DNA of 64,000 nt from Vicinamibacteria bacterium (GCA_022820825.1 JAJEEU010000057.1:1-64000); one strand, 5' to 3'. Counted from the stretch's first letter, positions 15,065 to 24,503 are shown. Notes: generated by a model from the sequence alone, not told the origin. Numbers and translations are program-made.

Positions 15065-18049
15065 ATGGGGTTGAGGAGCGGTAGCTTTACGTCGCTCGTC
15101 GCGTTGTTGTTGCTGGCGGGCGCGCTGATCGCGCCCAACACGGTCCACGCACAGGACCGCGCCGGCATCGCCGGCACGGTCGAGGACGAAACCGGGCTGG
15201 TGTTGCCCGGCGTCACGGTGGAAGCGGCCAGCCCGGCCCTGATCGAGCGCAGCCGCACCGTCGTCACCGACGGCGCCGGCAACTACCAGTTCATCAACCT
15301 GCCGCCAGGAACGTATTCGGTCACCTTCAGCCTGCAGGGGTTCCGCACCGTGGTGCGCGACGGCATCGTGCTCGAGGGTTCGTTCACGGCGAATGTCGAC
15401 GCGGAGTTGTCGGTAGGCCAGATCGCCGAAACCGTGACGGTGTCGGGTGAGGCGCCGCTCGTCGACGTCGTCAACACTCGCGAACAGACGGTGCTGGTCA
15501 CCGACGAGGTCAACGCGCTGCCGGCGGCGCAGAGCATCATCACCGGGATGCAGTACGCGCCGGGCGTCGACGCTCGCAACAACTTCCTCGCGACGGCCGG
15601 CACCCTGGCAGAGCGCGGGCCGACCGTGCACGGCTCGACGGGCGCGGACAGCCAGGGCCACATCGACGGCGTCGAGACCGGCACGCAGCTCGGCAGCCGC
15701 AGCCAGTCCGTGGGCGGCGTCGGGCTGGTCACCGACGAGGCGTCGATCGCGGAGATGGTGTTCGACACGGGCGCGCTCTCGGCCGAGTTCCCCCAGAGCG
15801 GCGTGCGCACCAACATGATCCCGAAGGCCGGCGCCAACACCTTCTCCGGGGAGCTCTTCCTCGACGGCGGGCGCGACACCTTCGCCGACAGCAACCTGAC
15901 GCCCGAGCTGGAGGCGGCCGGGTTCGCCTTCGCGCCCACGGCGTGGAACTACAGCCTCAACCCGGCTTTCGGCGGCCCGCTCAGGGAGGACAAGCTGTGG
16001 TTCTTCGGCTCCTACGTCCGGAACCGCAACAAGACCTACCGCACCGACATCTTCTTCGACCCCGATGAGCCGTCCACGCCGGAAGGCCTCGGCGACGATC
16101 TGCGCGCGTTCGGCGAGGGCACGAGCAGCGTGCAGAACATCCGGATCACCTACCAGGTCAGCCAGGCGAACAAGGTCACCTCGGCGTTCACGGCGCAGCA
16201 GAACGACTACGGACGCGTGGTCGGCACCGGCTTCGGCCGCGTTTCGTCCGAGGCGCTGTTCAACGGCACCTCCGACCCCAACTACATGAGCACGACGCGC
16301 TGGACGTCGACGCCCACCGACCGGGTGCTGATCGAAGCGACCTTCTCGTACCAGCGGCTGGATCTCGCGTTCCGCGATTTCGACGAAAACGGCATCGGCC
16401 GGGTGGCTTTCAACGACCTTGCCACGGGCCTCCAGTCGGGCACCAGCATCCTCCAGGACTTCTTCACCGAGGACCACCGGCGCATGGCAAACGCGTCGGT
16501 CTCGTACGTCACCGGGTCGCACAACTTCAAGGCCGGCTTCCAGTACGCCAACAACATCCAGTACGGCCGCTGGAAGAACAACGGCGACATCTTCCAGGCG
16601 GCCACCTTCAACGGCTTCCCGCTCTTCGTGCTGGTAATGGGCAACGGGGATGCGGAGGATCTGCGCAAGCAGAACTGCGAGTGCGGCATCTACGCGCAGG
16701 ACGCCTGGACGGTGGACCGTTTCACGGTGAACCTCGGCGTGCGCTACGACTGGCTCAACGGCTCCCTGGCAGGGGGCACCCGGCCCGCCGGCTACTTCTC
16801 GCCGGAGATCACCGCCGACCCGATCAACGACCTCCCGGCCTGGAGCGACTGGAGCGGACGCTTCGGCGTGGCCTACGACCTGTTCGGTGACGGCCGGACG
16901 GCGTTGAAGGCGTTCGCGGGACGCTACGTGGCGAACGAGGCGCTTGGCATCACCACCACGTTCAGTCCGTTCGGCTTTCTCTTCGACTACCGCCCGTGGT
17001 TCGACGCCAACGGCGACGGCACGCCGATCAACCCTGACGGGACGCCCCAGTACGCCGAGATCAGCGCGTCGTTCAACCCGAACTTCGGCACGCCGGCCAC
17101 GGCGAACAGGCTCGACCCCGACGCGCTGAGGGAGAGCAACTGGGAGTACAACGTCGGCGTCGAGCACGAGCTGGGCAACAGTTGGTCGATCAGCGCGAAA
17201 TGGATCCGGCGGGAGTTCGGCAATTTCCGCTGGGCCGACAACACGGCGGTCGACGCCAGCAATTGGTCCGCAATACCCTTCACCGGGCCGGCCGATTCGC
17301 GGCTGCCGGGCGGCGGCAACCAGCAGCTCACGGTGTACGAGTACGCCACCCCCGACTTCGGGTACTCGACGGGCGACATCCTGTATACCCAGGCGCCCGA
17401 CGATTCGCGGAGCTGGAACGGGTTCGAGGTGATCGTCGACGGCCGGCTGTGGAACGACGGCTTCGCGCAGGCGAGCTGGACGGGCGGCGAGGCCTCGGGC
17501 AACTTCTGCACGGACGCGCGGATGGACAACCCCAACGGCAACCCGGCGAACGACGATGGCGCAGCTCCGATATTCGGACTCGACTTCTGCGACAACTCGC
17601 GGGGATTCCGCAACAACTTCAAGTTCTCGGGGGGCATTCCGCTGCCGTTCGGCACCATGATCTCCGGTCTGTTCCAGGTGTTCGCGGGCAACGAGATCCT
17701 GGCCTCCTACCAGGTGGACGCAACCGACCTGGGCCGGCCGCTCGTTTCCCCGCTGAGCGCGACCTTTCAACCGGTATTGCAGAACGTCGACGTTTCGCTG
17801 ATCGAGCCGGGCACGCGGTTCGAGGATCTGACCACGCAGCTCGACATCCGCTTCCAGAAGCTCATGACGCTGCCCGGCGGCGTGCGGATACGGGCGTACA
17901 TGGACGCCAGCAACCTCTTCAACACCCTGACCGTCTTCACGCGGAACCGGTTCTTCGGAGGGGGGGCGACGATCAACGACGACTTCTACCGGCCGACCCA
18001 GATCAACGACGGCCGGGTGCTGACGTTCGGCACGCAGATATCCTTTTAG
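15065..18049 (+). CDS. TonB-dependent receptor, Oar-like with N-terminal carboxypeptidase-regulatory-like domain
   Basis: The 994-residue outer-membrane receptor has a signal peptide ending VHAQ. It is followed by a carboxypeptidase-regulatory-like beta domain (GIAGTVEDETGLVLPGVTVE to GNYQFINLPPGTYSV, about residues 35-115), then plug and 22-strand barrel regions ending in TFGTQISF with a terminal Phe. Such Oar-like receptors are abundant in Acidobacteria and take up large substrates with TonB energy. The ATG at 15065 has a GGGAGGGG site; an upstream GTG at 15035 lies inside operator 2. It is divergent from the WGDPDL/PQQ operon and is followed by a strong terminator and then the TetR gene. 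The ligand is unknown but is probably the regulon's substrate. Confidence 0.92.
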   Translation: MGLRSGSFTSLVALLLLAGALIAPNTVHAQDRAGIAGTVEDETGLVLPGVTVEAASPALIERSRTVVTDGAGNYQFINLPPGTYSVTFSLQGFRTVVRDGIVLEGSFTANVDAELSVGQIAETVTVSGEAPLVDVVNTREQTVLVTDEVNALPAAQSIITGMQYAPGVDARNNFLATAGTLAERGPTVHGSTGADSQGHIDGVETGTQLGSRSQSVGGVGLVTDEASIAEMVFDTGALSAEFPQSGVRTNMIPKAGANTFSGELFLDGGRDTFADSNLTPELEAAGFAFAPTAWNYSLNPAFGGPLREDKLWFFGSYVRNRNKTYRTDIFFDPDEPSTPEGLGDDLRAFGEGTSSVQNIRITYQVSQANKVTSAFTAQQNDYGRVVGTGFGRVSSEALFNGTSDPNYMSTTRWTSTPTDRVLIEATFSYQRLDLAFRDFDENGIGRVAFNDLATGLQSGTSILQDFFTEDHRRMANASVSYVTGSHNFKAGFQYANNIQYGRWKNNGDIFQAATFNGFPLFVLVMGNGDAEDLRKQNCECGIYAQDAWTVDRFTVNLGVRYDWLNGSLAGGTRPAGYFSPEITADPINDLPAWSDWSGRFGVAYDLFGDGRTALKAFAGRYVANEALGITTTFSPFGFLFDYRPWFDANGDGTPINPDGTPQYAEISASFNPNFGTPATANRLDPDALRESNWEYNVGVEHELGNSWSISAKWIRREFGNFRWADNTAVDASNWSAIPFTGPADSRLPGGGNQQLTVYEYATPDFGYSTGDILYTQAPDDSRSWNGFEVIVDGRLWNDGFAQASWTGGEASGNFCTDARMDNPNGNPANDDGAAPIFGLDFCDNSRGFRNNFKFSGGIPLPFGTMISGLFQVFAGNEILASYQVDATDLGRPLVSPLSATFQPVLQNVDVSLIEPGTRFEDLTTQLDIRFQKLMTLPGGVRIRAYMDASNLFNTLTVFTRNRFFGGGATINDDFYRPTQINDGRVLTFGTQISF

Positions 18050-18058
18050 CGGCCCATG

Positions 18059-18093
18059 CCCCGGGGAGCCGAACGGCTCCCCGGGGTGCTTTT
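18059..18093 (+). terminator. Rho-independent terminator after the TonB receptor
   Basis: A perfect 12-bp stem (18059-18070 with 18075-18086, arms CCCCGGGGAGCC/GGCTCCCCGGGG) with a GAAC loop is followed by TGCTTTT. It begins 9 bases after the receptor stop and separates it from the TetR gene. Confidence 0.88.
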
Positions 18094-18198
18094 CGTTCCG
18101 TCGCTCCGCGGCCGCCTCGGCCGGCCGCCTCACGCAACGTGCCCAACGACTCCCCCACTCAGACCGCTTCCGGCAAGGCGCCGAAGTGCGGCAATCGG

Positions 18199-18807
18199 AT
18201 GCCCGGCCCCGAGCGCCGGGCCCAGATCGTCGACGCCGCCATCGCCCTGTTCGGCCGGCACGGGTTCAAGGGTACGACCACGAAGTCGCTGGCCCGGGCC
18301 TCCGGGGTCAGCGAGGCGACCATCTTCAAGCACTTCCCGACCAAGAACGACCTGTACGCGGCGGCCTTCGACCGCAGGACCGGCGTCGGGACCGAGCAGC
18401 TCATCGCCGAGCTGCAGGACTACGCCGAGCGGGGCGAGGACGAACGGTTGCTGCGCACGCTCATTCGCGCGATCTTCTACGGCTACGAGCACGATCGGGA
18501 TCTCCACCGCATGCTGCTCTACGCCTGGCTGGAGCAGGAGGCCGACGACAACCAGCAGTGGTCCGACCAGATACAGAGTTATCCGCTGTTCGTCTTCCTG
18601 GACGGCTACATCCAGCGCCGGCAGGCCGAAGGGGTCTTCGTCAAGGAAACCACCGGCCTGGTCCTGGCCGTCCTGATCGGCCTGCCCGTCCACGAGGCCG
18701 TTCGCCGCAAGCTCTACGGCCTCGACACGGGGTTCTCCGACGACATGGCCGTCGAGACCTTCGCCCGCCTGCTCCTCGACGGCATCAAGGTCAGACCCAA
18801 CCCCTAG
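18199..18807 (+). CDS. TetR/AcrR-family transcriptional regulator
   Basis: The 202-residue protein opens with a standard TetR DNA-binding domain: RRAQIVDAAIALFGRHGFKG, then TTTKSLARASGVSEATIFKHFPTKNDLY, with the helix-turn-helix at about residues 26-47. The remaining helical part is the ligand-binding and dimer domain. TetR regulators usually repress neighbouring genes until a small molecule binds. Four palindromic sites with a shared 17-base pattern lie around it (14894, 15032, 19793, 20750), each just before a start codon, and it is the only regulator in the window. I infer that it controls these genes. ATG 18199 was chosen because it gives the usual short N-terminus; GTG 18139 would add 20 residues. 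Confidence 0.9.
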   Translation: MPGPERRAQIVDAAIALFGRHGFKGTTTKSLARASGVSEATIFKHFPTKNDLYAAAFDRRTGVGTEQLIAELQDYAERGEDERLLRTLIRAIFYGYEHDRDLHRMLLYAWLEQEADDNQQWSDQIQSYPLFVFLDGYIQRRQAEGVFVKETTGLVLAVLIGLPVHEAVRRKLYGLDTGFSDDMAVETFARLLLDGIKVRPNP

Positions 18808-18823
18808 CCGCCCGCATCCAGGA

Positions 18824-19771
18824 TCAGCGTCCGTCGTAGATGTAGTTGACGATGGAGGTGACGCTGAAGGTACCGCTTTCGGGCGCGTTGTAGTCAGCGA
18901 ACCTGGCCGGCTTGGCGTAGGAGGCGATGACTTCCTCGGCGCTGCGCCCCGCGTCGATGCCCTCCCGGGCCTGGCGGACCAGGTCGGCGTAGAAGTCCCG
19001 GTAATCGACCAGGTCGCTCCAGGCGAGCGGCGTCTCCCAGTGCCCGGTGATGATCGTCTCCACGTCCGGGACGCCGGCGATGGCCCGGGTCAGCGTCCGG
19101 CCGAATTCCAGCGCGCTCCCGCCGTTGCCGTTCTCGGCGTCGATGAACGGCAGGAGCTTGCCCTGGAACATGTCGCCCGTGTGCATCGTACGCGCCGCCT
19201 TGAACACGACGAACGTGTCACCGTCGGTGTGGCCGCGGCCGAAGTAGTACAGGTCGATCTGGTCGGGGCCGCCGGCGAAGAGCGTGAGCCGGTCCGAGAA
19301 CGTGGTCGACGGCAGGTACTTCGCGTTCTCGCCCTGGAAGTCGTCGCAGTTGGTGGGTAGCGGCTGGCAGTCGGTGCGCGCCATGTGGCGCCGGATGTTC
19401 TCGTGCGCCACGAAGTGCACCGTGTCGGGAAACTCGGTGTTTGAGCCGCTGTGGTCGAAGTGCACGTGCGTATTGATGATCGTCGTCACCGGCTTGTCGG
19501 TGAGGCGCCGCACGTTGCCGAGGATGTCCTGGCCGTAGCCCTCCAGCTTGGTGTCGACGAGCACCACGCCCTCTTCCGTGATGAAGGCCGCCGTGTTGCC
19601 GCCCGTCGTGGTCCCCGAGCCCAGCATGTGGAGGGCGTCGGTGATGCGGATGACCTCGATTTCGGGGCGGGGCTCCTGCGCGGCGTGGATTCCGGCCGCC
19701 AGGGCCAGGCCGAGCGCGGTTATGGCCGCCAGGCAGATGCTGCGCATGACCATGTGCCCTGTGCGGTGCAT
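18824..19771 (-). CDS. exported MBL-fold metallohydrolase (copy 2)
   Basis: The 315-residue enzyme has a signal peptide (ICLAAITALGLALAAG) and the MBL motif H102-x-H104-x-D106-H107 (HVHFDH), with MHTGDMF and ITGHWE later. It is the most divergent of the three paralogues but has exactly the same length. It converges on the TetR gene with a 16-base gap and is divergent from the PHB-depolymerase-like esterase. The chosen ATG (19769-19771) has GAAGGGA upstream; an internal ATG at 19753 is possible. Operator site 3 lies 22 bases before the start, so it is a likely TetR target. A lactonase or other hydrolase role is plausible. Confidence 0.87.
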   Translation of the reverse strand: MHRTGHMVMRSICLAAITALGLALAAGIHAAQEPRPEIEVIRITDALHMLGSGTTTGGNTAAFITEEGVVLVDTKLEGYGQDILGNVRRLTDKPVTTIINTHVHFDHSGSNTEFPDTVHFVAHENIRRHMARTDCQPLPTNCDDFQGENAKYLPSTTFSDRLTLFAGGPDQIDLYYFGRGHTDGDTFVVFKAARTMHTGDMFQGKLLPFIDAENGNGGSALEFGRTLTRAIAGVPDVETIITGHWETPLAWSDLVDYRDFYADLVRQAREGIDAGRSAEEVIASYAKPARFADYNAPESGTFSVTSIVNYIYDGR

Positions 19772-19792
19772 GCTGTTGGTCCCTTCGACAGA

Positions 19793-19809
19793 TGAGTGGT
19801 CACTCACCT
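19793..19809 (-). promoter_or_regulatory. putative TetR operator, site 3
   Basis: The plus strand reads TGAGTGGTCACTCACCT and contains the perfect palindrome TGAGTG-GT-CACTCA. The minus strand AGGTGAGTGACCACTCA aligns to the other sites. It sits in the 94-base divergent region between the MBL copy 2 and esterase genes and could control both. Confidence 0.62.
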
Positions 19810-19865
19810 TACCCGCTGGAAGCCGCGGTTGCAACCGCATCCCGGCAGGGATTAACTGCTAGGAT

Positions 19866-20735
19866 ATGGCCATGCACAAGACATACTGCCTCGCTCTCGC
19901 CGTGCTCCTTGCCGCTGTCGGAGCGGCGACCGCCCAGACTGTCGACGCCGGCCGCGGCGCGCTGCCGGTCACCGTGCCCGCCAGTTACTCGGCCGACGCT
20001 CCGGCGCCGCTGATCGTCCTGCTCCACACGTACGGCCGCACCGGCGCCGTGCAGGACGAGTACATGGGGCTCAGCGGGCTCGCCGACGAGTACGGCTTCA
20101 TCTCGGTGGCGCCGGACGGCACCCCGTCCGCCGCGGAGAACAATCCGCGCTTCTGGAACGCGTCGGCCGCCTGCTGCAACTGGGAGGGCAAGCAGCTCGA
20201 CGACTCGGCCTACATCATGGGCATCATCGACGCGGTCAAGGCGAAGTACAGCATCGACGAGCGGCGCGTCTACATCGTTGGGCACTCGAACGGGGCCTTC
20301 ATGGCGCACCGCCTGGCCCATGACCACTCGGGCGCCATCGCCGCCATCGCGAGCCTGGCCGGGGCCGACCAGTCGGTCGAGCGGCCGGTGCCGCCCCACA
20401 CGGTGCACGTGCTGCAGATCCACGGCGACGCCGACACCGCCATCGCCTACGAGGGCGGCGAGATCCAGGGGGCGTCCTATCCGAGCGCCAGGGCCTCGGC
20501 GGAGAACTGGGCCGCCCGCAACGGGTGCGACATGAAGGGGGCGGACACCGGAACGCTCGATCTCGTGAGCACCCTGCCGGGCACGGACACGACCGTCACG
20601 CGCTACACCGACGGCTGCAAGCCGGGCGGCTCGGCCGAGCTGTGGACCATCGAGGGCGGGGAACACGTGCCCGAGCTGTCACCGCACTTCACGCGGCTGA
20701 CCGTGGAGTGGCTGCTGGCGCACCCCAAGCCCTGA
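19866..20735 (+). CDS. secreted PHB-depolymerase/feruloyl-esterase-like alpha/beta hydrolase
   Basis: The 289-residue protein has a signal peptide (ALAVLLAAVGAATAQ) and an alpha/beta-hydrolase core. The nucleophile is S141 in GHSNG, the probable acid lies in HGDADT (D188 or D190), and the probable base is H267 in EGGEHVP. The opening PLIVLLHTYG supplies the oxyanion region. The family (LpqC/PHB depolymerase-like) cleaves polyester or aryl-ester bonds outside the cytoplasm. The start may be ATG 19866 or 19872; a TAGGAT -10-like element directly abuts the first ATG. It is divergent from MBL copy 2 across operator site 3. The preferred ester is not known. Confidence 0.85.
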   Translation: MAMHKTYCLALAVLLAAVGAATAQTVDAGRGALPVTVPASYSADAPAPLIVLLHTYGRTGAVQDEYMGLSGLADEYGFISVAPDGTPSAAENNPRFWNASAACCNWEGKQLDDSAYIMGIIDAVKAKYSIDERRVYIVGHSNGAFMAHRLAHDHSGAIAAIASLAGADQSVERPVPPHTVHVLQIHGDADTAIAYEGGEIQGASYPSARASAENWAARNGCDMKGADTGTLDLVSTLPGTDTTVTRYTDGCKPGGSAELWTIEGGEHVPELSPHFTRLTVEWLLAHPKP

Positions 20736-20749
20736 CCATCAAGACTAGT

Positions 20750-20766
20750 AAGTGGTTGCTCACTTT
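20750..20766 (+). promoter_or_regulatory. putative TetR operator, site 4
   Basis: AAGTGGTTGCTCACTTT has perfect outer arms AAGTG/CACTT. It directly precedes a TATAGT -10-like box (20769-20774) and ends 15 bases before the ATG of the DUF1592 gene, so a bound repressor would cover the promoter. Confidence 0.62.
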
Positions 20767-20781
20767 GGTATAGTGCGAGCC

Positions 20782-23229
20782 ATGCATAGAGCATCCGCGG
20801 TGCTCATCGTTCTGCTGGCATCCGGACTGGCGCCGGGCGCGGCATTCGCCCAGTCGTTCGAATCCGACGTGACGCCGCTGCTGGACGCCTCGTGCCTCCA
20901 GTGCCACGGCCCGCGGACCGTGACGCCGCTGAACCTCGACGAGCTCGGGTTCGATCTCGGCGACCGCGAGACGTTCCGCACCTGGGAGAAGATCCACGAC
21001 CGGGTCGCCGGCGGCGAGATGCCGCCGCCGGCCGCGCGGCGGCCGGACGCGGCGCTCGTGGACACGGCGCTGGGCTCGCTGAAGCAGGCGCTGGTGGACG
21101 CCAACCTCGCGGCCCGCGGCGGGCAGCGCACCCCCCTGCGCCGGCTCACCCGGTTGGAGTACGGCTACACCCTGCAGGATCTGCTGGGGATCGACGAGTA
21201 CATCGCGACCGATCTCAGCCTGACGCTGCCGGCGGAAGCCGACTCCGGCGGGATCGACACGGTGGCGGCGAACCAGAGCATGTCGCCGCTGCACGTGCGC
21301 AGCTATCTGGAGGCGGCCGACCGGGCGCTCGACGCGGCCATCGTGACCGGGCCGCCGCCGCCCAGCGAGCCCTACTTCATCGACTACTCGCAGTCGCAGT
21401 ACCTCTATTTCATCGGCATAGCCGAGCAGCTTGGGCTGGGCAGCGTCAAGAAGCTCGACGACGCCTTCGTGCAGTTCTTCGACTTCACCTCCACGTACAC
21501 CTTCCACAGCAGCTCGGAAGGCTTCGGCGTGCCCTATCCGGGCCGCTACCGCGTCACGATCGACGCCTATCCGTACCAGGCGTACTCGCCGGTCACGCTC
21601 ATGGTGTACCGCGGGAGCCTGTCGGGCGTGGCCGCGTCGCTCGACGACCTGATCGGCTCGTTCGACCTGGAGGGGCCGCGCACGGTCGAGTTGACGCCGT
21701 TCCTGCGCCCGGGCCACCTCATCGGCGTATCGCCCGCCGACGTCGACATGCCGCCCGACGTCAATCCCTACGCGAAGCTGACCGACCCGGCGAAGGGCTA
21801 CGCGCACGTCATCGACGAGTGGCCGAGCGAGGGCATCGCGTTCAAGTCGATGACCATCGAAGGGCCGCTGTTCGACGCGTGGCCCCCGCCGAGCACGCGG
21901 GAGCTGCTGGTCGGCGTGGACTTCGACGCGAACGGCTACGTCCAGCTCACGAAGGACCCGTACGAACACGTGGCGGACATCGTCGCGGCCTTCGCGCCGC
22001 GGGCGTTCCGCCGGCCGGTGGGCGGCGACGAGCTGGAGGCGTACGCCAGCCTCGCCCGCCCGCTGCTGGACGCCGGACGGCCGTTCATCGAGGCAGTCCG
22101 CGTGCCGCTCCGAGCCATGCTGAGCGCGCCGTCATTTCTCTTCCACGCGGGCGCTCCCGGCGCGCTGGACGAGTTCAGCCTGGCGACGCGGCTGTCCTAT
22201 TTCCTGTGGCGGAGCATGCCCGACGCCGAGCTGTTCGAGGCCGCGCGCGCGGGCCGGCTGTCCGATCCGGCGGCCCTGGCCGCGCAGGTCGACCGGATGT
22301 TGGAAGACCCCCGGAGCGAGCGCTTCGTCAAGGACTTCGCCGGCCAGGCGTTCCGGCTGTACGAGATCAAGGCCACCTCGCCGGACCCGGGCCTCTATCC
22401 GGAGTACGACGACCGGCTGGGTCAGGCCATGGTGCGCGAGACCGAGCTGTTCCTGGCCGAGCTGATCGCCGGGGACCTCGGCGCGGGACACCTGATCGAC
22501 GCCGACTTCACGTTCGTGAACCGCCGCCTGGCCGATCACTACGGCATCGAGGGCGTCAAGGGCATGCAGATGCGCAAGCTGCAGTTGCCGCCCGACAGTC
22601 CGCGCGGTGGGCTGCTGGCGCAGGCCAGCGTCCACAAGATCACGGCCAACGGGACCACTACCTCGCCGATTCCGCGCGGCAACTTCGTGCTGGCGAACCT
22701 GCTGGGCCGGCCGTCGCCGCCCCCGCCGGAGGCGGTCGGCGGCATCGAGCCGGATACGCGGGGTACGACCACCATCCGCGAGCAGCTCGACGCGCACCGC
22801 AACCTGCCGGTCTGCGCAAGCTGCCACCGCCGGATCGACCCGCCCGGGTTCGCCCTGGAGTCGTTCGACCCGATCGGCGGTTTCCGCACGCACTACCGCA
22901 CGTCCCCGCAAGAGGTCGACGCGCCCGGCGGGGGCACCTATTTCGAGCCGTTCGGGGAAGGTCCCGCGGTGGACGCCAGCGGCGTAACGCCGGAGGGCGA
23001 CGCCTTCGCCGGCATCGAGGAGTACAAGCGGCTGCTGCTCGACCGGGAGGTCGACCAGGTGGCGCGCAACCTCGCGTCGCAGCTCCTGGTGCTGGCGACC
23101 GGCGCCGAGATCGAGTTCGCCGACCGCGACAGCATCGAGCAGATCGTCGACCACGGCCGTGCGGCGGGCCACCCGGTGCGCGCGATGATTCACGAGGTCG
23201 TCCGCAACGACCTCTTCAGGAGGCAGTAG
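20782..23229 (+). CDS. exported DUF1592-type multi-domain cytochrome-like protein
   Basis: The 815-residue protein has a signal peptide (MHRASAVLIVLLASGLAPG) and an N-terminal planctomycete-type haem motif C38-x-x-C41-H42 (CLQCH) with EMPPPAARRP. It then shows the DUF1587-1595-1592-1588-1585 order. Visible landmarks are LTRLEYGYTLQDLLG (1587), FAPRAFRRPVGGDELEAY (1595), FSLATRLSYFLWRSMPD (1592), a second haem-like C678-x-x-C681-H682 in CASCHRRIDPPGFALE (1588), and LASQLLVLATGAE (1585). The family is uncharacterised but nearly always pairs with DUF1552, as here. No ribosome site is visible; the TATAGT box ends 7 bases before the ATG, suggesting leaderless translation. It is the first gene of a three-gene operon behind operator 4. 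Confidence 0.9.
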   Translation: MHRASAVLIVLLASGLAPGAAFAQSFESDVTPLLDASCLQCHGPRTVTPLNLDELGFDLGDRETFRTWEKIHDRVAGGEMPPPAARRPDAALVDTALGSLKQALVDANLAARGGQRTPLRRLTRLEYGYTLQDLLGIDEYIATDLSLTLPAEADSGGIDTVAANQSMSPLHVRSYLEAADRALDAAIVTGPPPPSEPYFIDYSQSQYLYFIGIAEQLGLGSVKKLDDAFVQFFDFTSTYTFHSSSEGFGVPYPGRYRVTIDAYPYQAYSPVTLMVYRGSLSGVAASLDDLIGSFDLEGPRTVELTPFLRPGHLIGVSPADVDMPPDVNPYAKLTDPAKGYAHVIDEWPSEGIAFKSMTIEGPLFDAWPPPSTRELLVGVDFDANGYVQLTKDPYEHVADIVAAFAPRAFRRPVGGDELEAYASLARPLLDAGRPFIEAVRVPLRAMLSAPSFLFHAGAPGALDEFSLATRLSYFLWRSMPDAELFEAARAGRLSDPAALAAQVDRMLEDPRSERFVKDFAGQAFRLYEIKATSPDPGLYPEYDDRLGQAMVRETELFLAELIAGDLGAGHLIDADFTFVNRRLADHYGIEGVKGMQMRKLQLPPDSPRGGLLAQASVHKITANGTTTSPIPRGNFVLANLLGRPSPPPPEAVGGIEPDTRGTTTIREQLDAHRNLPVCASCHRRIDPPGFALESFDPIGGFRTHYRTSPQEVDAPGGGTYFEPFGEGPAVDASGVTPEGDAFAGIEEYKRLLLDREVDQVARNLASQLLVLATGAEIEFADRDSIEQIVDHGRAAGHPVRAMIHEVVRNDLFRRQ

Positions 23230-23231
23230 GC

Positions 23232-24500
23232 ATGGGCATGACCGCAGCAGTAGACCGCCGCACGTTCCTGCGGGCGTCGGGCGTCGCGCTGGCGCTGCCG
23301 ATGCTCGAATCGATGCACCCGGCGCTGGCGCGCGCCGCGGCCGCGCCGCCGCAGCGGCTGGTGACGATCTGCAGCACGCTGGGGCTCTACTCGGACTCAT
23401 GGTTCCCGAAGACGGCCGGCGCCGGCTACGAGGCCAGCGAGTACCTGGGCCTCATCGACGGCCACCGCTCGCGGTACACGCTGTTCACGGGGTTCTCGCA
23501 CGAGGAGCAGAGCGGCCGGCAGCCGCACAACTCGGAGATCACCTGGCTGACGGCCGCCCGCCGGCCCGGCCTCGACGGCTTCCGCAACTCGATCTCGCTC
23601 GACCAGGTGGCCGCCAACCATTTCGGGTACGCCACCCGCTTCCCCTCCATCGTCATGGCCACGGCCACGTCGCAGAGCCAGTCGTTCACCACGAGCGGCG
23701 CGATGGTGCCGGCCGAGGCCAGCCCGGCCCGCCTGTTCGGGAACCTGTTCCTGCAGGGCACGCCAGAGGAGGTCGAGCGCGAGGCGCAGAGCCTCAACGA
23801 CGGCGGCAGCATCCTCGACCGGCTCAAGTCGCAGACGGCGGCGCTGCGCCGGCGCGTCAGCGCGATCGACCAGCAGAAGCTCGACGCGTACTTCGAGGCG
23901 GTGCGCACGGCCGAGCAGGAGCTCGGCGAGGTCAAGGCCTGGCAGCAGCGGCCGAAGCCGGCCGTCGACGCGGAACAGCCGGAGGACATCCCGAACCCCG
24001 CCGACCTCATCGGCCGCATCAAGGCGATGTTCAGCCTGATGCCGCTGATCCTGGAAACCGATTCGTCGCGGGTCATCAGCCTCATGATCCAGGACCACGG
24101 CGTCGTGCCGCAGGTCCAGGGGGTGACGACCGATCAGCACAACCTGTCGCACCACGGACAGGACGAGGCCAAGATCGCGCAGCTCAAGAAGGTGGAAGTC
24201 GAGATCGTCAGGGCGTTCGACGGCCTGATGACCGACCTCACCGAGCGCAGCGACGCGAACGGTCCGCTAATCGACCAGACGACGGTGCTGTTCGGCAGCA
24301 ACCTCGGCAACGCGAACGCGCATACGCCGGTCGACCTGCCCATCCTCGTCGCGGGCGGCGGCTTCTCCCACGGACAGCACGTCGTGCACGAGGGCGAGCA
24401 CAACGCGCCGCTCTGCAACCTGTACGTGACGCTGCTCCAGAACATCGGCGTAGAGACCGACGCGTTCGCCCAGAGCACCGGCGCCCTGAGCTGGGCCTGA
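23232..24500 (+). CDS. DUF1552 family Tat-exported protein
   Basis: The 422-residue product starts MGMTAAVDRRTFLRASGVAL, a twin-arginine leader, and continues with the DUF1552 pattern: LVTICSTLGLYSDSWFP, TGFSHEEQSG, HNSEITWLTAARRPG, ISLDQVAANHFG and DHGVVPQVQGVTTDQHNLSHHG. The family is unrelated to known enzymes by eye but is regularly encoded next to DUF1592 cytochrome-like proteins. A joint role in periplasmic oxidation is commonly supposed, not shown. The ATG lies 2 bases after the DUF1592 stop and has a GGAGG site inside the end of that gene. It is part of the operon 20782-25529. Confidence 0.9.
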   Translation: MGMTAAVDRRTFLRASGVALALPMLESMHPALARAAAAPPQRLVTICSTLGLYSDSWFPKTAGAGYEASEYLGLIDGHRSRYTLFTGFSHEEQSGRQPHNSEITWLTAARRPGLDGFRNSISLDQVAANHFGYATRFPSIVMATATSQSQSFTTSGAMVPAEASPARLFGNLFLQGTPEEVEREAQSLNDGGSILDRLKSQTAALRRRVSAIDQQKLDAYFEAVRTAEQELGEVKAWQQRPKPAVDAEQPEDIPNPADLIGRIKAMFSLMPLILETDSSRVISLMIQDHGVVPQVQGVTTDQHNLSHHGQDEAKIAQLKKVEVEIVRAFDGLMTDLTERSDANGPLIDQTTVLFGSNLGNANAHTPVDLPILVAGGGFSHGQHVVHEGEHNAPLCNLYVTLLQNIGVETDAFAQSTGALSWA

Positions 24501-24503
24501 TCG

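Noticed and set aside
20892-24500. A 1202-codon frame running through the DUF1592 gene into the DUF1552 gene
   Set aside because: Only its last part is real (DUF1552 from 23232); the first part is a shadow in a wrong frame of the DUF1592 gene, so there is no natural fusion.
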